A stretch of 64,000 nucleotides of DNA from Modestobacter sp. VKM Ac-2985 (lineage in GTDB: Bacteria; Actinomycetota; Actinomycetes; Mycobacteriales; Geodermatophilaceae), in assembly GCF_026967925.1 (NCBI RefSeq), contig NZ_JAPVBI010000004.1, forward strand, positions 38,483-102,482, given 5' to 3'. The position numbers were made by a program, and so were the translations under genes. Shown one piece after another: positions 44,847 to 53,813 of this stretch. Numbering within the stretch: position 1 is the first letter of the stretch; each line of letters starts with the position of its first letter. A model generated the notes under the pieces. That model saw only the letters and a program-made list of their open reading frames with translations. It searched no databases and was not told where the DNA came from.

Positions 44847-46640
44847 ATGCTCAAGCCCCGCGCCACCCCGACCCGTGAACTGGTGAACCTCGACGGCCTG
44901 TGGCGCTTCGGCATCGCCGACCGCGTGCAGGACGAGCCGTGGACCGGCCGCCTGGAGACCACGCTGGAGGCGGCGGTGCCGGCCAGCTACAACGACCTGT
45001 TCGCCGACCGGGCGATCCGGGACCACGTCGGGTGGGCCTGGTACCAGCGCTCGGTGCGGGTGCCCCGGGGGTGGGCCGGCGAGCGGGTGCTGCTGCGGTT
45101 GGACTCGGCCACCCACGAGGGCCGGGTGTACGTCGACGGGCACCTCGTCGCCGAGCACGTGGGCGGGTACACCCCGTTCGAGGCCGACATCACCGACGTC
45201 GTCCGGGCGGGGGAGGAGTTCCGGCTCACCGTGGGGGTCAACAACGAGCTGACCAACGTGACGCTCCCGCCGGGCACCCTCACCGTGGAGCAGTCCGGCC
45301 GGCGCAAGCAGACCTACCTGCACGACTTCTTCAACTACGCGGGGCTCGCGCGGTCGGTGTGGCTCTACAGCCGCCCCGCCACGCACGTCGAGGACGTCAC
45401 GGTCGTCACCGGTGTGGACGGCGCGGCGGGCACCGTCGACTACGCCGTCCGCACCAGTGCGCCGGCCGACGTCCGGGTGCGCGCACTGGACGCCACGGGC
45501 GCCGAGGTCGCCGCCGGCACCGGCGCGGAGGGCAGCCTGCGGATCGAGGACGTCACGCTGTGGCAGCCCGGCGCGGCCCACCTCTACGACCTCGTGGTCG
45601 AGGTCGTCGACGGCGAGACGGTCGTCGACAGCTACACCGAGCCCTTCGGCGTCCGCACCGTCGAGGTCCGCGGCACGCAGTTCCTGATCAACGGCGAGCC
45701 GTTCTACTTCACCGGTTTCGGCAAGCACGAGGACACGCCCATCCGCGGCAAGGGCCACGACGACGCCTACCTGGTGCACGACTTCCAGCTGATGGACTGG
45801 ATCGGCGCCAACTCCTTCCGCACCTCGCACTACCCCTACGCGGAGGAGGTGCTGGAGTTCGCCGACCGGCACGGCATCGTCGTCATCGACGAGACCTCGG
45901 CCGTCGGCCTCAACCTCGCCGTCACCGGCGGGCTCGCCGGCGCGGTCACCACGCCGACCTTCTCCCCGGAGACCTTCAACGACCAGACGCAGGCGGCGCA
46001 CGCCCAGCACCTCCGCGAGCTGATCGCGCGGGACAAGAACCACCCCAGCGTGGTGATGTGGTGCATCACCAACGAGCCCTCGTCCAACGAGGAGGGCGCC
46101 CGGGAGTACTTCGAGCCCCTCGTGCAGCTCACCCGCGAGCTGGACCCGACCCGCCCGGTCACCTACGCCGTGGTCATGTTCGCCAACCCCGGCAACGACC
46201 GCATCGCCGACCTGTTCGACGTGATCTCGCTGAACCGCTACTACGGCTGGTACGTCGCCAACGGCGACCTCGCCACGGCCGAGGACTACCTGGAGCGGGA
46301 CCTGCGGGGCTGGGCGGCGAAGTACGACAAGCCCATCCTGATGACCGAGTACGGCGCGGACACGATGCAGGGGCTGCACTCCCTGTGGGACATCCCGTGG
46401 ACCGAGGAGTACCAGCGGGACTTCCTCGAGATGCACCACCGGGTGTTCGACCGGGTGGAGGCGTTCGTCGGCGAGCAGATCTGGAACTTCGCCGACTTCC
46501 AGACCACCCGGGCGATCCACCGGGTCGACGGCAACAAGAAGGGCGTGTTCACCCGCGACCGGCGCCCCAAGACCGCCGCGCACGAGCTGCGGCGCCGGTG
46601 GCTCGGGCTGCAGAACCGCAAGCCGGGCACGCAGCGGTGA
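44847..46640 (+). CDS. uidA: beta-glucuronidase (GH2)
   Basis: The 597-residue protein has the length and domains of bacterial beta-glucuronidase. The acid/base is Glu410 in CITNEPSSNEEG and the nucleophile Glu501 in MTEYGADTMQG. The Asn563-x-Lys565 motif in GNKKGVF matches the residues that bind the carboxylate of glucuronic acid in known enzymes, which separates it from beta-galactosidases. It releases D-glucuronate, the substrate of UxaC encoded 4 kb away. The ATG at 44847 follows AGGAGGAG; the open frame runs 26 codons upstream into arginine-rich sequence. It overlaps the MFS gene by 4 bases. Confidence 0.95.
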   Translation: MLKPRATPTRELVNLDGLWRFGIADRVQDEPWTGRLETTLEAAVPASYNDLFADRAIRDHVGWAWYQRSVRVPRGWAGERVLLRLDSATHEGRVYVDGHLVAEHVGGYTPFEADITDVVRAGEEFRLTVGVNNELTNVTLPPGTLTVEQSGRRKQTYLHDFFNYAGLARSVWLYSRPATHVEDVTVVTGVDGAAGTVDYAVRTSAPADVRVRALDATGAEVAAGTGAEGSLRIEDVTLWQPGAAHLYDLVVEVVDGETVVDSYTEPFGVRTVEVRGTQFLINGEPFYFTGFGKHEDTPIRGKGHDDAYLVHDFQLMDWIGANSFRTSHYPYAEEVLEFADRHGIVVIDETSAVGLNLAVTGGLAGAVTTPTFSPETFNDQTQAAHAQHLRELIARDKNHPSVVMWCITNEPSSNEEGAREYFEPLVQLTRELDPTRPVTYAVVMFANPGNDRIADLFDVISLNRYYGWYVANGDLATAEDYLERDLRGWAAKYDKPILMTEYGADTMQGLHSLWDIPWTEEYQRDFLEMHHRVFDRVEAFVGEQIWNFADFQTTRAIHRVDGNKKGVFTRDRRPKTAAHELRRRWLGLQNRKPGTQR

Positions 46641-47971
46641 GCGTCCCCGCCGGCGGGGACCCGGTCGTGCCGGTGGTCGGGGGCTCCCCGCAGCTCACCG
46701 CCGTCCCGGCCACCCCGCCGGCGGGGCCCCGGCAGCCGACCGGCCTGGGTCGAGCACGCCTGGTGCTGCTGGTGCTGGCCGGCTTCGGCTCCTCGATGGC
46801 GCTGCTCGGGCCGATGGCCTACTCCCTGGCCGTCCGGGTGCAGCAGCTGGCCCCCGGCCAGCCCGAGGTGCTCGGGTTCGTCCTCGGCGGTGGCTCGGTC
46901 GTCTCGCTGCTCGCTGCCCCGCTGATCGGGACGTTCAGCGACCGCACGCGCAGCCGGTTGGGCCGGCGCCGGCCCTGGCTGCTGATCGGCACCACGGTCG
47001 GACTGGCCGGCTTGGTGACCATGGCCGCGGCGGACGGCCTGGCCGTGCTGACCGCGGGCTGGGTGCTGACCAGCCTCGGCTGGAGCACGGCGAACGGCGC
47101 CCTGACCAACATGCAGGCCGACCACCTCCTGCCCCGCCAGCGCGGCAAGCTCGCCGGGTACACCGGGTTCACCTCCCAGCTCGCCGCGGTGGTCGGCATC
47201 CTGCTCGCCGGCACGGTGGCGATCGACGGCCCGCTGCTGTTCCTGCTGCCCGGGCTGACCGGCGCGGTGTTCGTGCTGCCGTTCCTGGTGCTGCGGAGGG
47301 AGGAGGACTCCCGGGGGTTCCCACTGCCCGGCCGCCTGACCCTCGGCGGGCTGCTGCGTTCCTTCACGTTCAGCCCCCGGGCGCACCCGGACTTCGCCTG
47401 GAACTGGCTCGGCCGCTTCTCGGTGTTCCTGGGAGTCTCGCTGACCACGACGTTCAGCACCTACTTCTACGCCGCACGGCTGGACGTGGGCCTCGCGGAG
47501 GTGGCCGGGTTCGTCGCGGTGACCGCGTCGGTGGGCATCGTGGGCAGCTTCGTGGGGTCCCTCGGCGCGGGCTGGCTGTCCGATCGGCTGGGCCGCCGCC
47601 GGCCCTTCGTCGTCGTCGCCACCGTGATCCTGGCCTCCGGGGCGACCGTGCTGGCCTTCGCCTCCTCCTTCGCCACCCTGCTCACCGGCACCGCCCTCAC
47701 CTCCACGGGCATCGCCGTGTTCGCCGCGGTGAACCAGGCGATCGTGCTCGACGTGCTCCCCGAGCGGGACACCGCCGCCGGGCGGTACATGGCGATCTTC
47801 ACCTTCAGCCAGCGGGTGCCGAGCAGCCTGGCGCCGTTCCTCTCGCCGGTGGTCATCACCATCGGTGCCACGGCCGGCGGGGCCAACTACACCCTGCTCT
47901 ACCTGCTGGCCGGCGCGCTGGCTCTCATCGGTGGCCTGGTCATCGGGCTCCGGGTGCGCGGCGTCCGCTGA
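46637..47971 (+). CDS. MFS transporter, probable glycoside/glucuronide carrier
   Basis: The 444-residue protein has about 12 membrane segments. The MFS loop motif appears in both halves (FSDRTRSRLGRRRPWLLIG and LSDRLGRRRPFVVVA), as in sugar:cation symporter-like MFS proteins. A Pro-rich N-terminal tail of about 35 residues precedes the first segment. The GTG start overlaps the uidA stop as GTGA, so the carrier is co-translated with beta-glucuronidase and probably imports a glucuronide or glycoside. It is convergent with the gluconokinase gene, with 13 bases between them and no terminator. Confidence 0.88.
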   Translation: MSVPAGGDPVVPVVGGSPQLTAVPATPPAGPRQPTGLGRARLVLLVLAGFGSSMALLGPMAYSLAVRVQQLAPGQPEVLGFVLGGGSVVSLLAAPLIGTFSDRTRSRLGRRRPWLLIGTTVGLAGLVTMAAADGLAVLTAGWVLTSLGWSTANGALTNMQADHLLPRQRGKLAGYTGFTSQLAAVVGILLAGTVAIDGPLLFLLPGLTGAVFVLPFLVLRREEDSRGFPLPGRLTLGGLLRSFTFSPRAHPDFAWNWLGRFSVFLGVSLTTTFSTYFYAARLDVGLAEVAGFVAVTASVGIVGSFVGSLGAGWLSDRLGRRRPFVVVATVILASGATVLAFASSFATLLTGTALTSTGIAVFAAVNQAIVLDVLPERDTAAGRYMAIFTFSQRVPSSLAPFLSPVVITIGATAGGANYTLLYLLAGALALIGGLVIGLRVRGVR

Positions 47972-47984
47972 GCCCGGGTGTCTC

Positions 47985-49532
47985 TCAGCGCGGGAGAGCG
48001 GACGAGGCCGCGGTCACCCGGCCGAGGCCCTCGACCAGGGCGGGGAGGCGTGCGCGCAGGTCGGCGAGGACGGCGACGTGGTCGGCCGTGGCCTCCACCG
48101 GCGGCGGCTCGTCCTCCGGGGGCGCGAGGAGGGCGGGCGCGTCCTCGAGGTGGGCACTCTGGCCCAGGGCGTACAGCGCCAGCGCGGCCGCGCCGAGCGC
48201 ACCGCCGCCGGCATCGGACCCGACGTGGACCGGACGCCCCAGGGCGGCGGCGACCGTGCTGCGCCACAGCGGCGCCCGGAAGGCGCCGCCGGTCACCCGG
48301 ACCGTGGTGATCGGGGCGACCGCGTCCAGGACGTCCAGCACCACCGCCAGCTGGGTGGCCACGCCCTCCACGGCGGCGCGGACCAGGTGGGCGCGGGTGT
48401 GCCCGCGGCGCAGCCCCAGGAAGGCGCCGGGGATGTCCGGGTCCCACAGCGGCGCCCGCTCGGCCACCAGGTAGGGGAGCATGACCAGCCCGTCGCTGCC
48501 GGCCGGTGCCTGCGCGGCGAGCTCGAGCAGGGCCTCGTCGTCCCCGTCCGGGCCGGTGAGGTCCGGCGCCAGCGCCGAGCCCGCCCACCGGACCACGTGC
48601 GCGCCGTTGCTGAGGGCGCCGCCGGTCACCCAGTGGTCGGCGGTCAGGGCGTAGCAGAACAGCCGGCCCGCCGGGTCGGTCGTCGGCCGGTCGACGACGG
48701 TGCGCACGGCACCGCTGGTGCCGAGGTTCAGACCCGCGGTGCCGGGCCGCATCGCGCCGGTGCCGAGGTTGCCCAGCGGCCCGTCCGCGGCCCCGACGAC
48801 GACCGGGGTCCCGGGGCGCAGGCCGGTGCGGTCGGCGGCAGCGGAGGAGGAACTGAGGATGGCGGTGGTGGGCAGCACCTCGGCCAGCTGTTCCGCGCCC
48901 ACCGACGCCAGCGCCAGGGCATCGGGGTGCCAGTCACCGGTGGTCAGGTCGAGCAGCCCCGTGCCCGAGGCCGAGGACAGCTCGGTCACCAGGCAGTCGG
49001 TCAGCGCCAGCAGCACGTACTCCTTGAGCCCCACCCACCAGCGGGCGGCCGCGCAGGTGCCCGGGTCGTGCTCGGCGAACCACATGAGCTTGGTCAGCGG
49101 GGACATCGGGTGCACCGGGGTGCCGGTGACCCGCTGCAGCTCCGTCGCGCGGCCGGACGCCCGGAGCGCGTGCGCCTGCGCGGTCGCCCGCGCGTCCGCC
49201 CAGGTCACCAGCGGCGTGAGCGGGCGATGATGGCGGTCCAGGGCGATCAGCCCGTGCATCGCGGTGCCGACCGACACGGCGGTCACCGGAGCCCCCGCCG
49301 TGGCGGCGATGCACTCCCGCAGCGCCGCGAGCACGCCGGCCACGACGGCGTCGGGGTCCTGCACCTGCCAGCCGGCCCGCGGCTCGGTGAGCGGGTACTC
49401 GCGCAGCGCCGTGGCCTGCCATCCGCTGCCAGGGGAGAAGGCGACGGCCTTGACCGCCGTCGTCCCGACGTCCAGGCCGATGACGACGTCACCCGGAGGG
49501 CCGCTGGCGCCGCCGGGGACGCCTGGCGTCAC
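47985..49532 (-). CDS. gntK: gluconokinase, FGGY type
   Basis: The 515-residue FGGY kinase starts VVIGLDVGTTAVKAVAF and carries TPVHPMSPLTKLMWF, a motif typical of FGGY gluconokinases and absent from XylB here. Other motifs are TWADARA, GAADGPLGNLGTGA and VTGGAFRAPLWR. It would convert D-gluconate to 6-phosphogluconate for Gnd, encoded at 55108. The GTG start overlaps the upstream reductase gene by 4 bases, making it the last gene of uxaC-reductase-gntK. A kinase for gluconate beside the first two steps of glucuronate catabolism is unusual and central to the proposed bypass. Confidence 0.88.
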   Translation of the reverse strand: MTPGVPGGASGPPGDVVIGLDVGTTAVKAVAFSPGSGWQATALREYPLTEPRAGWQVQDPDAVVAGVLAALRECIAATAGAPVTAVSVGTAMHGLIALDRHHRPLTPLVTWADARATAQAHALRASGRATELQRVTGTPVHPMSPLTKLMWFAEHDPGTCAAARWWVGLKEYVLLALTDCLVTELSSASGTGLLDLTTGDWHPDALALASVGAEQLAEVLPTTAILSSSSAAADRTGLRPGTPVVVGAADGPLGNLGTGAMRPGTAGLNLGTSGAVRTVVDRPTTDPAGRLFCYALTADHWVTGGALSNGAHVVRWAGSALAPDLTGPDGDDEALLELAAQAPAGSDGLVMLPYLVAERAPLWDPDIPGAFLGLRRGHTRAHLVRAAVEGVATQLAVVLDVLDAVAPITTVRVTGGAFRAPLWRSTVAAALGRPVHVGSDAGGGALGAAALALYALGQSAHLEDAPALLAPPEDEPPPVEATADHVAVLADLRARLPALVEGLGRVTAASSALPR

Positions 49533-50896
49533 CGCCGGCCCGACAGGTCGGCTGCCCGGTCCCGCACGGCCCCGAGCAGTTCCCGGTCATCGGCCAGTGC
49601 GGGGTCCAGCGCGGAGAGCACGCGAGGCGCGGCCTCCGCCAGCTCCCCGGCTGCCAGGGCGCGGAACTCGTCGGCGCGGACGTCCTTGACCGGCGCCCCG
49701 GCGCCCCGCAGGTGCAGCAGCCACGCGGCCAGCACCGTCACGGCAGACTCCGGGAGGCGCCCGGCGGTCCGCTCCCACCGGAGGACCGGCAGCAACCGGA
49801 CCGGCAGCTTCTGCGAGCCGTCGGTGGCTATCTGCGCGAGCGAGTGCCGGATCCGCGGGTTGGCGAAACGCTGGACGAGCGCGGCGCAGTAGGCCGCGAC
49901 CTCCTCGGGGGACACGCTCAGGTGCGGCGTGCACACGTCCCACCAGCCGTGCAGCAGCGCGAGGCACCACTCGTCGGCCGCTGCCTCGGCGACCGTGGCG
50001 TGCCCGCGCACGGAGCCGACGTACGCGAGCAGCGAGTGACCGCCGTTGAGCAGCCACAGCTTGCGCTGCTCGAAGGGGGCGACGTCGTCGGTCAGCACGG
50101 CCCCCGCGTCCTCCCAGGCCGGCCGCCCGCCGGGGAACCGGCCGGAGACGACCCACTCGCTGAAGGGCTCGGTGACCACCGGCGCGAGGTCCTCGGTGCC
50201 GGTGGCCGCGCGGACGGTGTCCCGGTCGGCGGCGGTGGGCTCGGGCGTGATCCGGTCGACCATGGTGGTCGCCGTCGTCACCTGGGCAGCGACCCAGTCG
50301 GGCAGGGTCGGGTCCACGCCCGCGGCGAGGGCGAGCACGACCTCGGTGAGGGCGGCCCCGTTGTCGGGGAGGTTGTCACAGGGCACGAGCGCCAGCGGCC
50401 CCGCGTCGGCGGCCCGCCGGGCCAGCAGGCCGGCGACGATCCGGGCGGGCACCGAGCCCACCGGGGCACGTGGGTCCCGGCGCAGCGCGGCGAGGTCGGC
50501 GGCGACCTGCGGGTGGTCGGTGTCCAGGCCGCCGGCCGGCCGCCGGTGGTAGCCGGCCTCGGTGACCGTGGTGGTGAGCACCCGGACCGCCGGGTCGGCG
50601 AGCAGGGCCAGCCACGCGTCCGAGTCCGCGGCGGCGTGGGCGCGGACCACCGACCGCACGACCTCGAACCGGTCGCCGTCCGGGCCGCGGGTGACGAGCG
50701 TGTAGAGCCCGTCCTGCGTGGTGAGCGCCGTGGCCAGGTCGGGCCGCCGACCGGTGAAGGCCGCGATGCCCCACGGCTCGCCGGCGCGATCGGTGTACCA
50801 GGCCTGATGGGCGCGGAAGAAGCTGCCCAGTCCGAGGTGGACGGCGCGCACCGGGGGCGGCGCGCCGGGTCCGCGACGCAGCGGGGAGGCCGTCAC
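49529..50896 (-). CDS. uxuB: mannitol dehydrogenase family, probable fructuronate reductase
   Basis: This 455-residue member of the long-chain polyol dehydrogenase family has the N-terminal nucleotide site VHLGLGSFFRAHQAWY, the GIAAFTGRRPDLATAL segment, VPCDNLPDNG, and the catalytic Lys...His pattern in RKLWLLNGGHSLLAY. Family members reduce fructuronate to D-mannonate, tagaturonate to altronate, or oxidise mannitol. Its overlap with uxaC (GTGA) and with the kinase points to fructuronate reductase. The open frame extends upstream only as a shadow of uxaC. Tagaturonate reductase remains possible because UxaC also isomerises galacturonate. Confidence 0.85.
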   Translation of the reverse strand: MTASPLRRGPGAPPPVRAVHLGLGSFFRAHQAWYTDRAGEPWGIAAFTGRRPDLATALTTQDGLYTLVTRGPDGDRFEVVRSVVRAHAAADSDAWLALLADPAVRVLTTTVTEAGYHRRPAGGLDTDHPQVAADLAALRRDPRAPVGSVPARIVAGLLARRAADAGPLALVPCDNLPDNGAALTEVVLALAAGVDPTLPDWVAAQVTTATTMVDRITPEPTAADRDTVRAATGTEDLAPVVTEPFSEWVVSGRFPGGRPAWEDAGAVLTDDVAPFEQRKLWLLNGGHSLLAYVGSVRGHATVAEAAADEWCLALLHGWWDVCTPHLSVSPEEVAAYCAALVQRFANPRIRHSLAQIATDGSQKLPVRLLPVLRWERTAGRLPESAVTVLAAWLLHLRGAGAPVKDVRADEFRALAAGELAEAAPRVLSALDPALADDRELLGAVRDRAADLSGRR

Positions 50897-52308
50897 AGCT
50901 TGAAGACCTCTCGTGGGCGACGGTCGACGAGGTCGACGGCGATCTCCCGCGCCTCGTCCTCCGGCAGCCGGTGTTCGGCGACGAGCCGGGCCAGGTAGCC
51001 GCAGTCCAGCCGCCGGGACATGTCGTGCCGGGCCGGGATCGAGCAGAAGGCGCGGGTGTCGTCGATGAAGCCCGACGTCCGCCGGAAGCCGGCGGACTCG
51101 GTCACCGCGCCCCGGAACCGGCGGACGGCGTCCGGCGCGTCGAGGAACCACCAGGGAGCGCCGACGTAGACCGACGGGTAGAAGCCGGCCAGCGGACCCA
51201 GCTCGCGGGAGAACGCCGTCTCGTCGAGCGTGAAGAGGACGAGGTGGAAGCCCGGGTGGACGCCGAAGCGCTCCAGGAGCGGCCGCAGCGGGTCGGTGAA
51301 GTCGATGCGCAGCGGGATGTCGTGGCCGGTGTCCGGGCCGAAGGCGGAGAGGGTGGGGCCGTGGTGGTTGCGGCGCACGCCCGGGTGGATGGTCATCACC
51401 AGGCCGTCGTCGCAGGACATCCGGGCCATCTCGAACAACATGTGCCGGCGCAGCGCGACGCCTTCGCCGGGTGACGCCGTCCCGGCCAGGGCCGCCCGGT
51501 AGACCCGCTCCGCCTCGGCTGCGGGCAGCGGCTCGGTGCCGACGTCCTCGTGGCTGTGGTCGGCCGACGTCGCGCCGTGTGCGCGGAAGTGCGCCCGGCG
51601 CTGCTCCATGGCCTCGACCCAGCCGGCGTAGTTCCCGGTGTCGACGCCACTGACCGCGCCCAGCCGGGCCACTGCGTCGGCCCAGCCGGGGGCCGCCGCC
51701 TCCAGGTACCGGTCGGGGCGGAAGGTCGGGACGACCCGGCCGGCGAAGGCCGGGTCGGCCGCCAGCTGGGCGTGGGCGGACAGGTCGTCGCAGGGGTCGT
51801 CGGTCGTCGCCAGCACCTCGATGCCGAAGCGCTCGAACAGCGCCCGCGGACGGTAGGCGTCCTTGGTCAGCCGCTCGGCCACCTGGTCGTAGATCGAGTC
51901 CGCCGTCGCCACGGAAGGGTGGACGGTCACGTCGAACACCTCGGCGAGCTCCGACTCCAGCCAGTAGCGGGTCGAGGTGCCCGCCAGGACCGGCCAGTGC
52001 GCGCAGAGCTCTCGCCACACCTGCCTGGCCTCCGCCTCCGGGAGCGTCCCGTGGCCGATCCCGAGCGCGGACAGCGGGACGCCGCTGGCGTGCAGCAGGC
52101 GGGTGACGTAGTGGTCCGGGGTGACGAAGAGCGCGGCCGGGTCCGTGAAGGGGACGTCGTCGGCCAGTGCGCGGGGGTCCACGTGGCCGTGCGGCGAGAG
52201 GATCGGCAGGTCACGGACCGCCTCGTACAACGTCCGGGCGATCGCCCGGGTGCCGGGGTCTGCGGGGAAGAGCCGGTCCGGGTGCCGGTCGAGGGCGGGG
52301 GCGGACAT
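50893..52308 (-). CDS. uxaC: glucuronate isomerase
   Basis: The 471-residue protein has the uronate isomerase fold: SPHGHVDPRALADD near residue 38 (metal-binding histidines), LATTDDPCDDLSAH, VVPTFRPDRYLE, IHPGVRRNH and SGFIDDTRAFCSIPARHD near the C-terminus. It converts D-glucuronate to D-fructuronate (and D-galacturonate to D-tagaturonate). The ATG at 52308 has only a weak ribosome binding site. A 15/16 operator lies 30 bases upstream, where it would block the promoter. It heads the uxaC-uxuB-gntK operon, divergent from the LarA-family gene. Confidence 0.95.
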   Translation of the reverse strand: MSAPALDRHPDRLFPADPGTRAIARTLYEAVRDLPILSPHGHVDPRALADDVPFTDPAALFVTPDHYVTRLLHASGVPLSALGIGHGTLPEAEARQVWRELCAHWPVLAGTSTRYWLESELAEVFDVTVHPSVATADSIYDQVAERLTKDAYRPRALFERFGIEVLATTDDPCDDLSAHAQLAADPAFAGRVVPTFRPDRYLEAAAPGWADAVARLGAVSGVDTGNYAGWVEAMEQRRAHFRAHGATSADHSHEDVGTEPLPAAEAERVYRAALAGTASPGEGVALRRHMLFEMARMSCDDGLVMTIHPGVRRNHHGPTLSAFGPDTGHDIPLRIDFTDPLRPLLERFGVHPGFHLVLFTLDETAFSRELGPLAGFYPSVYVGAPWWFLDAPDAVRRFRGAVTESAGFRRTSGFIDDTRAFCSIPARHDMSRRLDCGYLARLVAEHRLPEDEAREIAVDLVDRRPREVFKL

Positions 52309-52337
52309 GTGCTCATGGTGTGCAACGGATCACTCGC

Positions 52338-52353
52338 TGGGAACCGGTTGCCA
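52338..52353. promoter_or_regulatory. regulon operator between uxaC and the LarA-family gene
   Basis: TGGGAACCGGTTGCCA matches TGGCAACCGGTTGCCA at 15 of 16. It is the only such site in the 130-base divergent region and so could control both the uxaC operon and the LarA-family gene, which supports a shared pathway. Confidence 0.78.
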
Positions 52354-52438
52354 CGTGTTGCCGTCCGCGACCCGCCCAGCTGCGGTGGGTCGCGCGGGCC
52401 GCTTGCCACCGCCGCCGCAGCCGGCGCATGGTGCCGTC

Positions 52439-53731
52439 ATGACGCAGGTGTCCGACCCCGAGTCCCCGGCAGCCGGCCGCGTCGCCACCGTGGGCGGTGC
52501 GGACCAGGTGCTCGAGTCCGACGAGGTGGCCGGCTTCCTCGCCGACTGCCTGGCGGCCGAGGACCTGGACGGGCGCAGTGTGTGCGTGATCGTCCCGGAC
52601 GCCACCCGCAGCTGCCCGCTGCCGATGCTGCTGTCGGCGGTGCACGGGGCGCTGGTCGGGCGGGTGAGCCGGCTGACCGTGCTCATCGCGCTCGGCACCC
52701 ACGCGGCCATGACCGAGGCCCAGCTGGCCCGGCACCTCGGCCACCCTGCCGGTGACCTGGCCGCCCGCTATCCGGGCATGACCGTGCTGAACCACGAGTG
52801 GTCCGACCCGGACACGTTCGTCTCGCTGGGCACCATCCCGGCCGAACGGATCGCCGAGCTGTCGGAGGGGCGGCTGCACGAGAGCGTGGACGTGCGGCTC
52901 AACCGCGCCGTCGTCGAGCACGACGTGGCGCTGGTGCTCGGGCCGGTGTTCCCGCACGAGGTGGTGGGGTTCTCCGGTGGCAACAAGTACTTCTTCCCGG
53001 GGGTCGCCGGCCAGGAGATCATCGACCTCTCCCACTGGCTCGGCGCGCTGATCAGCAGCGCGGAGATCATCGGCACCCGCGGCACCACGCCGGTGCGCGC
53101 CCTCATCGACGAGGCCGCCGCTCTCGTCCCCGCGCAGCGGCTGGCCGTCTGCGTGGTGGCCCAGTCCGGTACGGGCGCGCTGCACTCGGTGGCCTTCGGT
53201 GACCCGCAGGCCGCCTGGGCAGCTGCCGCGGACGTCTCCGCCCAGGTGCACGTCCGCTACCTCGACGCCCCGGTGCGCCGGGTGGTGTCGGTCATCCCGG
53301 AGAAGTACGACGACATGTGGACGGCGGCGAAGGGCTTCTACAAGGTCGAGCCGATCGTCGCCGACGGCGGCGAGGTCGTGATCCTCGCTCCGCACATCAC
53401 CACGATCTCCGCCATGCACCCGGAGATCGAGGAGATCGGCTACCACTGCCGGGACTACTTCGTGCAGCAGTGGGAGCGCTTCGCCCACCTGCACTGGGGG
53501 GTGCTGGCGCACTCCACCCACCTGCGCGGGACGGGCACCTACGACGCCGCGACCGGGGTCGAGCGCCCACGCGTGCGGGTCACGCTCGCCACCGGGATCC
53601 CCGAGGACGTCGTCCGGAAGGCCGACCTGGACCACCTGGACCCAGCAGAGGTCGACCTCGGCGCCGCCGCGGACGACCCGGAGACCCTGCTGGTGCCCGA
53701 GGCCGGGGAGGTGCTGTTCCGGCTGCGCTGA
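52439..53731 (+). CDS. LarA-family nickel-dependent hydroxyacid racemase/epimerase
   Basis: The 430-residue protein matches lactate racemase LarA in length and key residues. Lys183 in GGNKYFFPG (covalent pincer-nucleotide site), His173 in FPHEVVGFSGG and His199 in DLSHW fall one position from Lys184, His174 and His200 of the Lactiplantibacillus enzyme; His88 in GTHAAM is a further active-site candidate. LarA homologues act on several 2-hydroxyacids, and D-gluconate 2-epimerase is one known activity. Divergence from uxaC with a shared operator favours an aldonate over lactate, perhaps D-mannonate/D-gluconate. The ATG lacks a clear ribosome binding site. No larB or larC is in the window; a larE-like start is at 63855. 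Confidence 0.85.
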   Translation: MTQVSDPESPAAGRVATVGGADQVLESDEVAGFLADCLAAEDLDGRSVCVIVPDATRSCPLPMLLSAVHGALVGRVSRLTVLIALGTHAAMTEAQLARHLGHPAGDLAARYPGMTVLNHEWSDPDTFVSLGTIPAERIAELSEGRLHESVDVRLNRAVVEHDVALVLGPVFPHEVVGFSGGNKYFFPGVAGQEIIDLSHWLGALISSAEIIGTRGTTPVRALIDEAAALVPAQRLAVCVVAQSGTGALHSVAFGDPQAAWAAAADVSAQVHVRYLDAPVRRVVSVIPEKYDDMWTAAKGFYKVEPIVADGGEVVILAPHITTISAMHPEIEEIGYHCRDYFVQQWERFAHLHWGVLAHSTHLRGTGTYDAATGVERPRVRVTLATGIPEDVVRKADLDHLDPAEVDLGAAADDPETLLVPEAGEVLFRLR

Positions 53732-53813
53732 CCCCACGCCACGACGGCAGGAAGCGGCAGGTGTCCCTGCGCGTTCTCTGCCGGCCGGACAACGGGGCAG
53801 GACTCCTGAGCGG

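Noticed and set aside
44900..47971. A 1023-codon open frame spanning uidA and the MFS gene
   Set aside because: Only its last 444 codons encode a protein (the MFS carrier); the rest is a GC-driven shadow of uidA with arginine- and proline-rich composition.
47985..49532. Second xylulokinase
   Set aside because: The HPMSPLTKLMWF segment and the operon with uxaC favour gluconokinase; the xylulokinase is at 8009.
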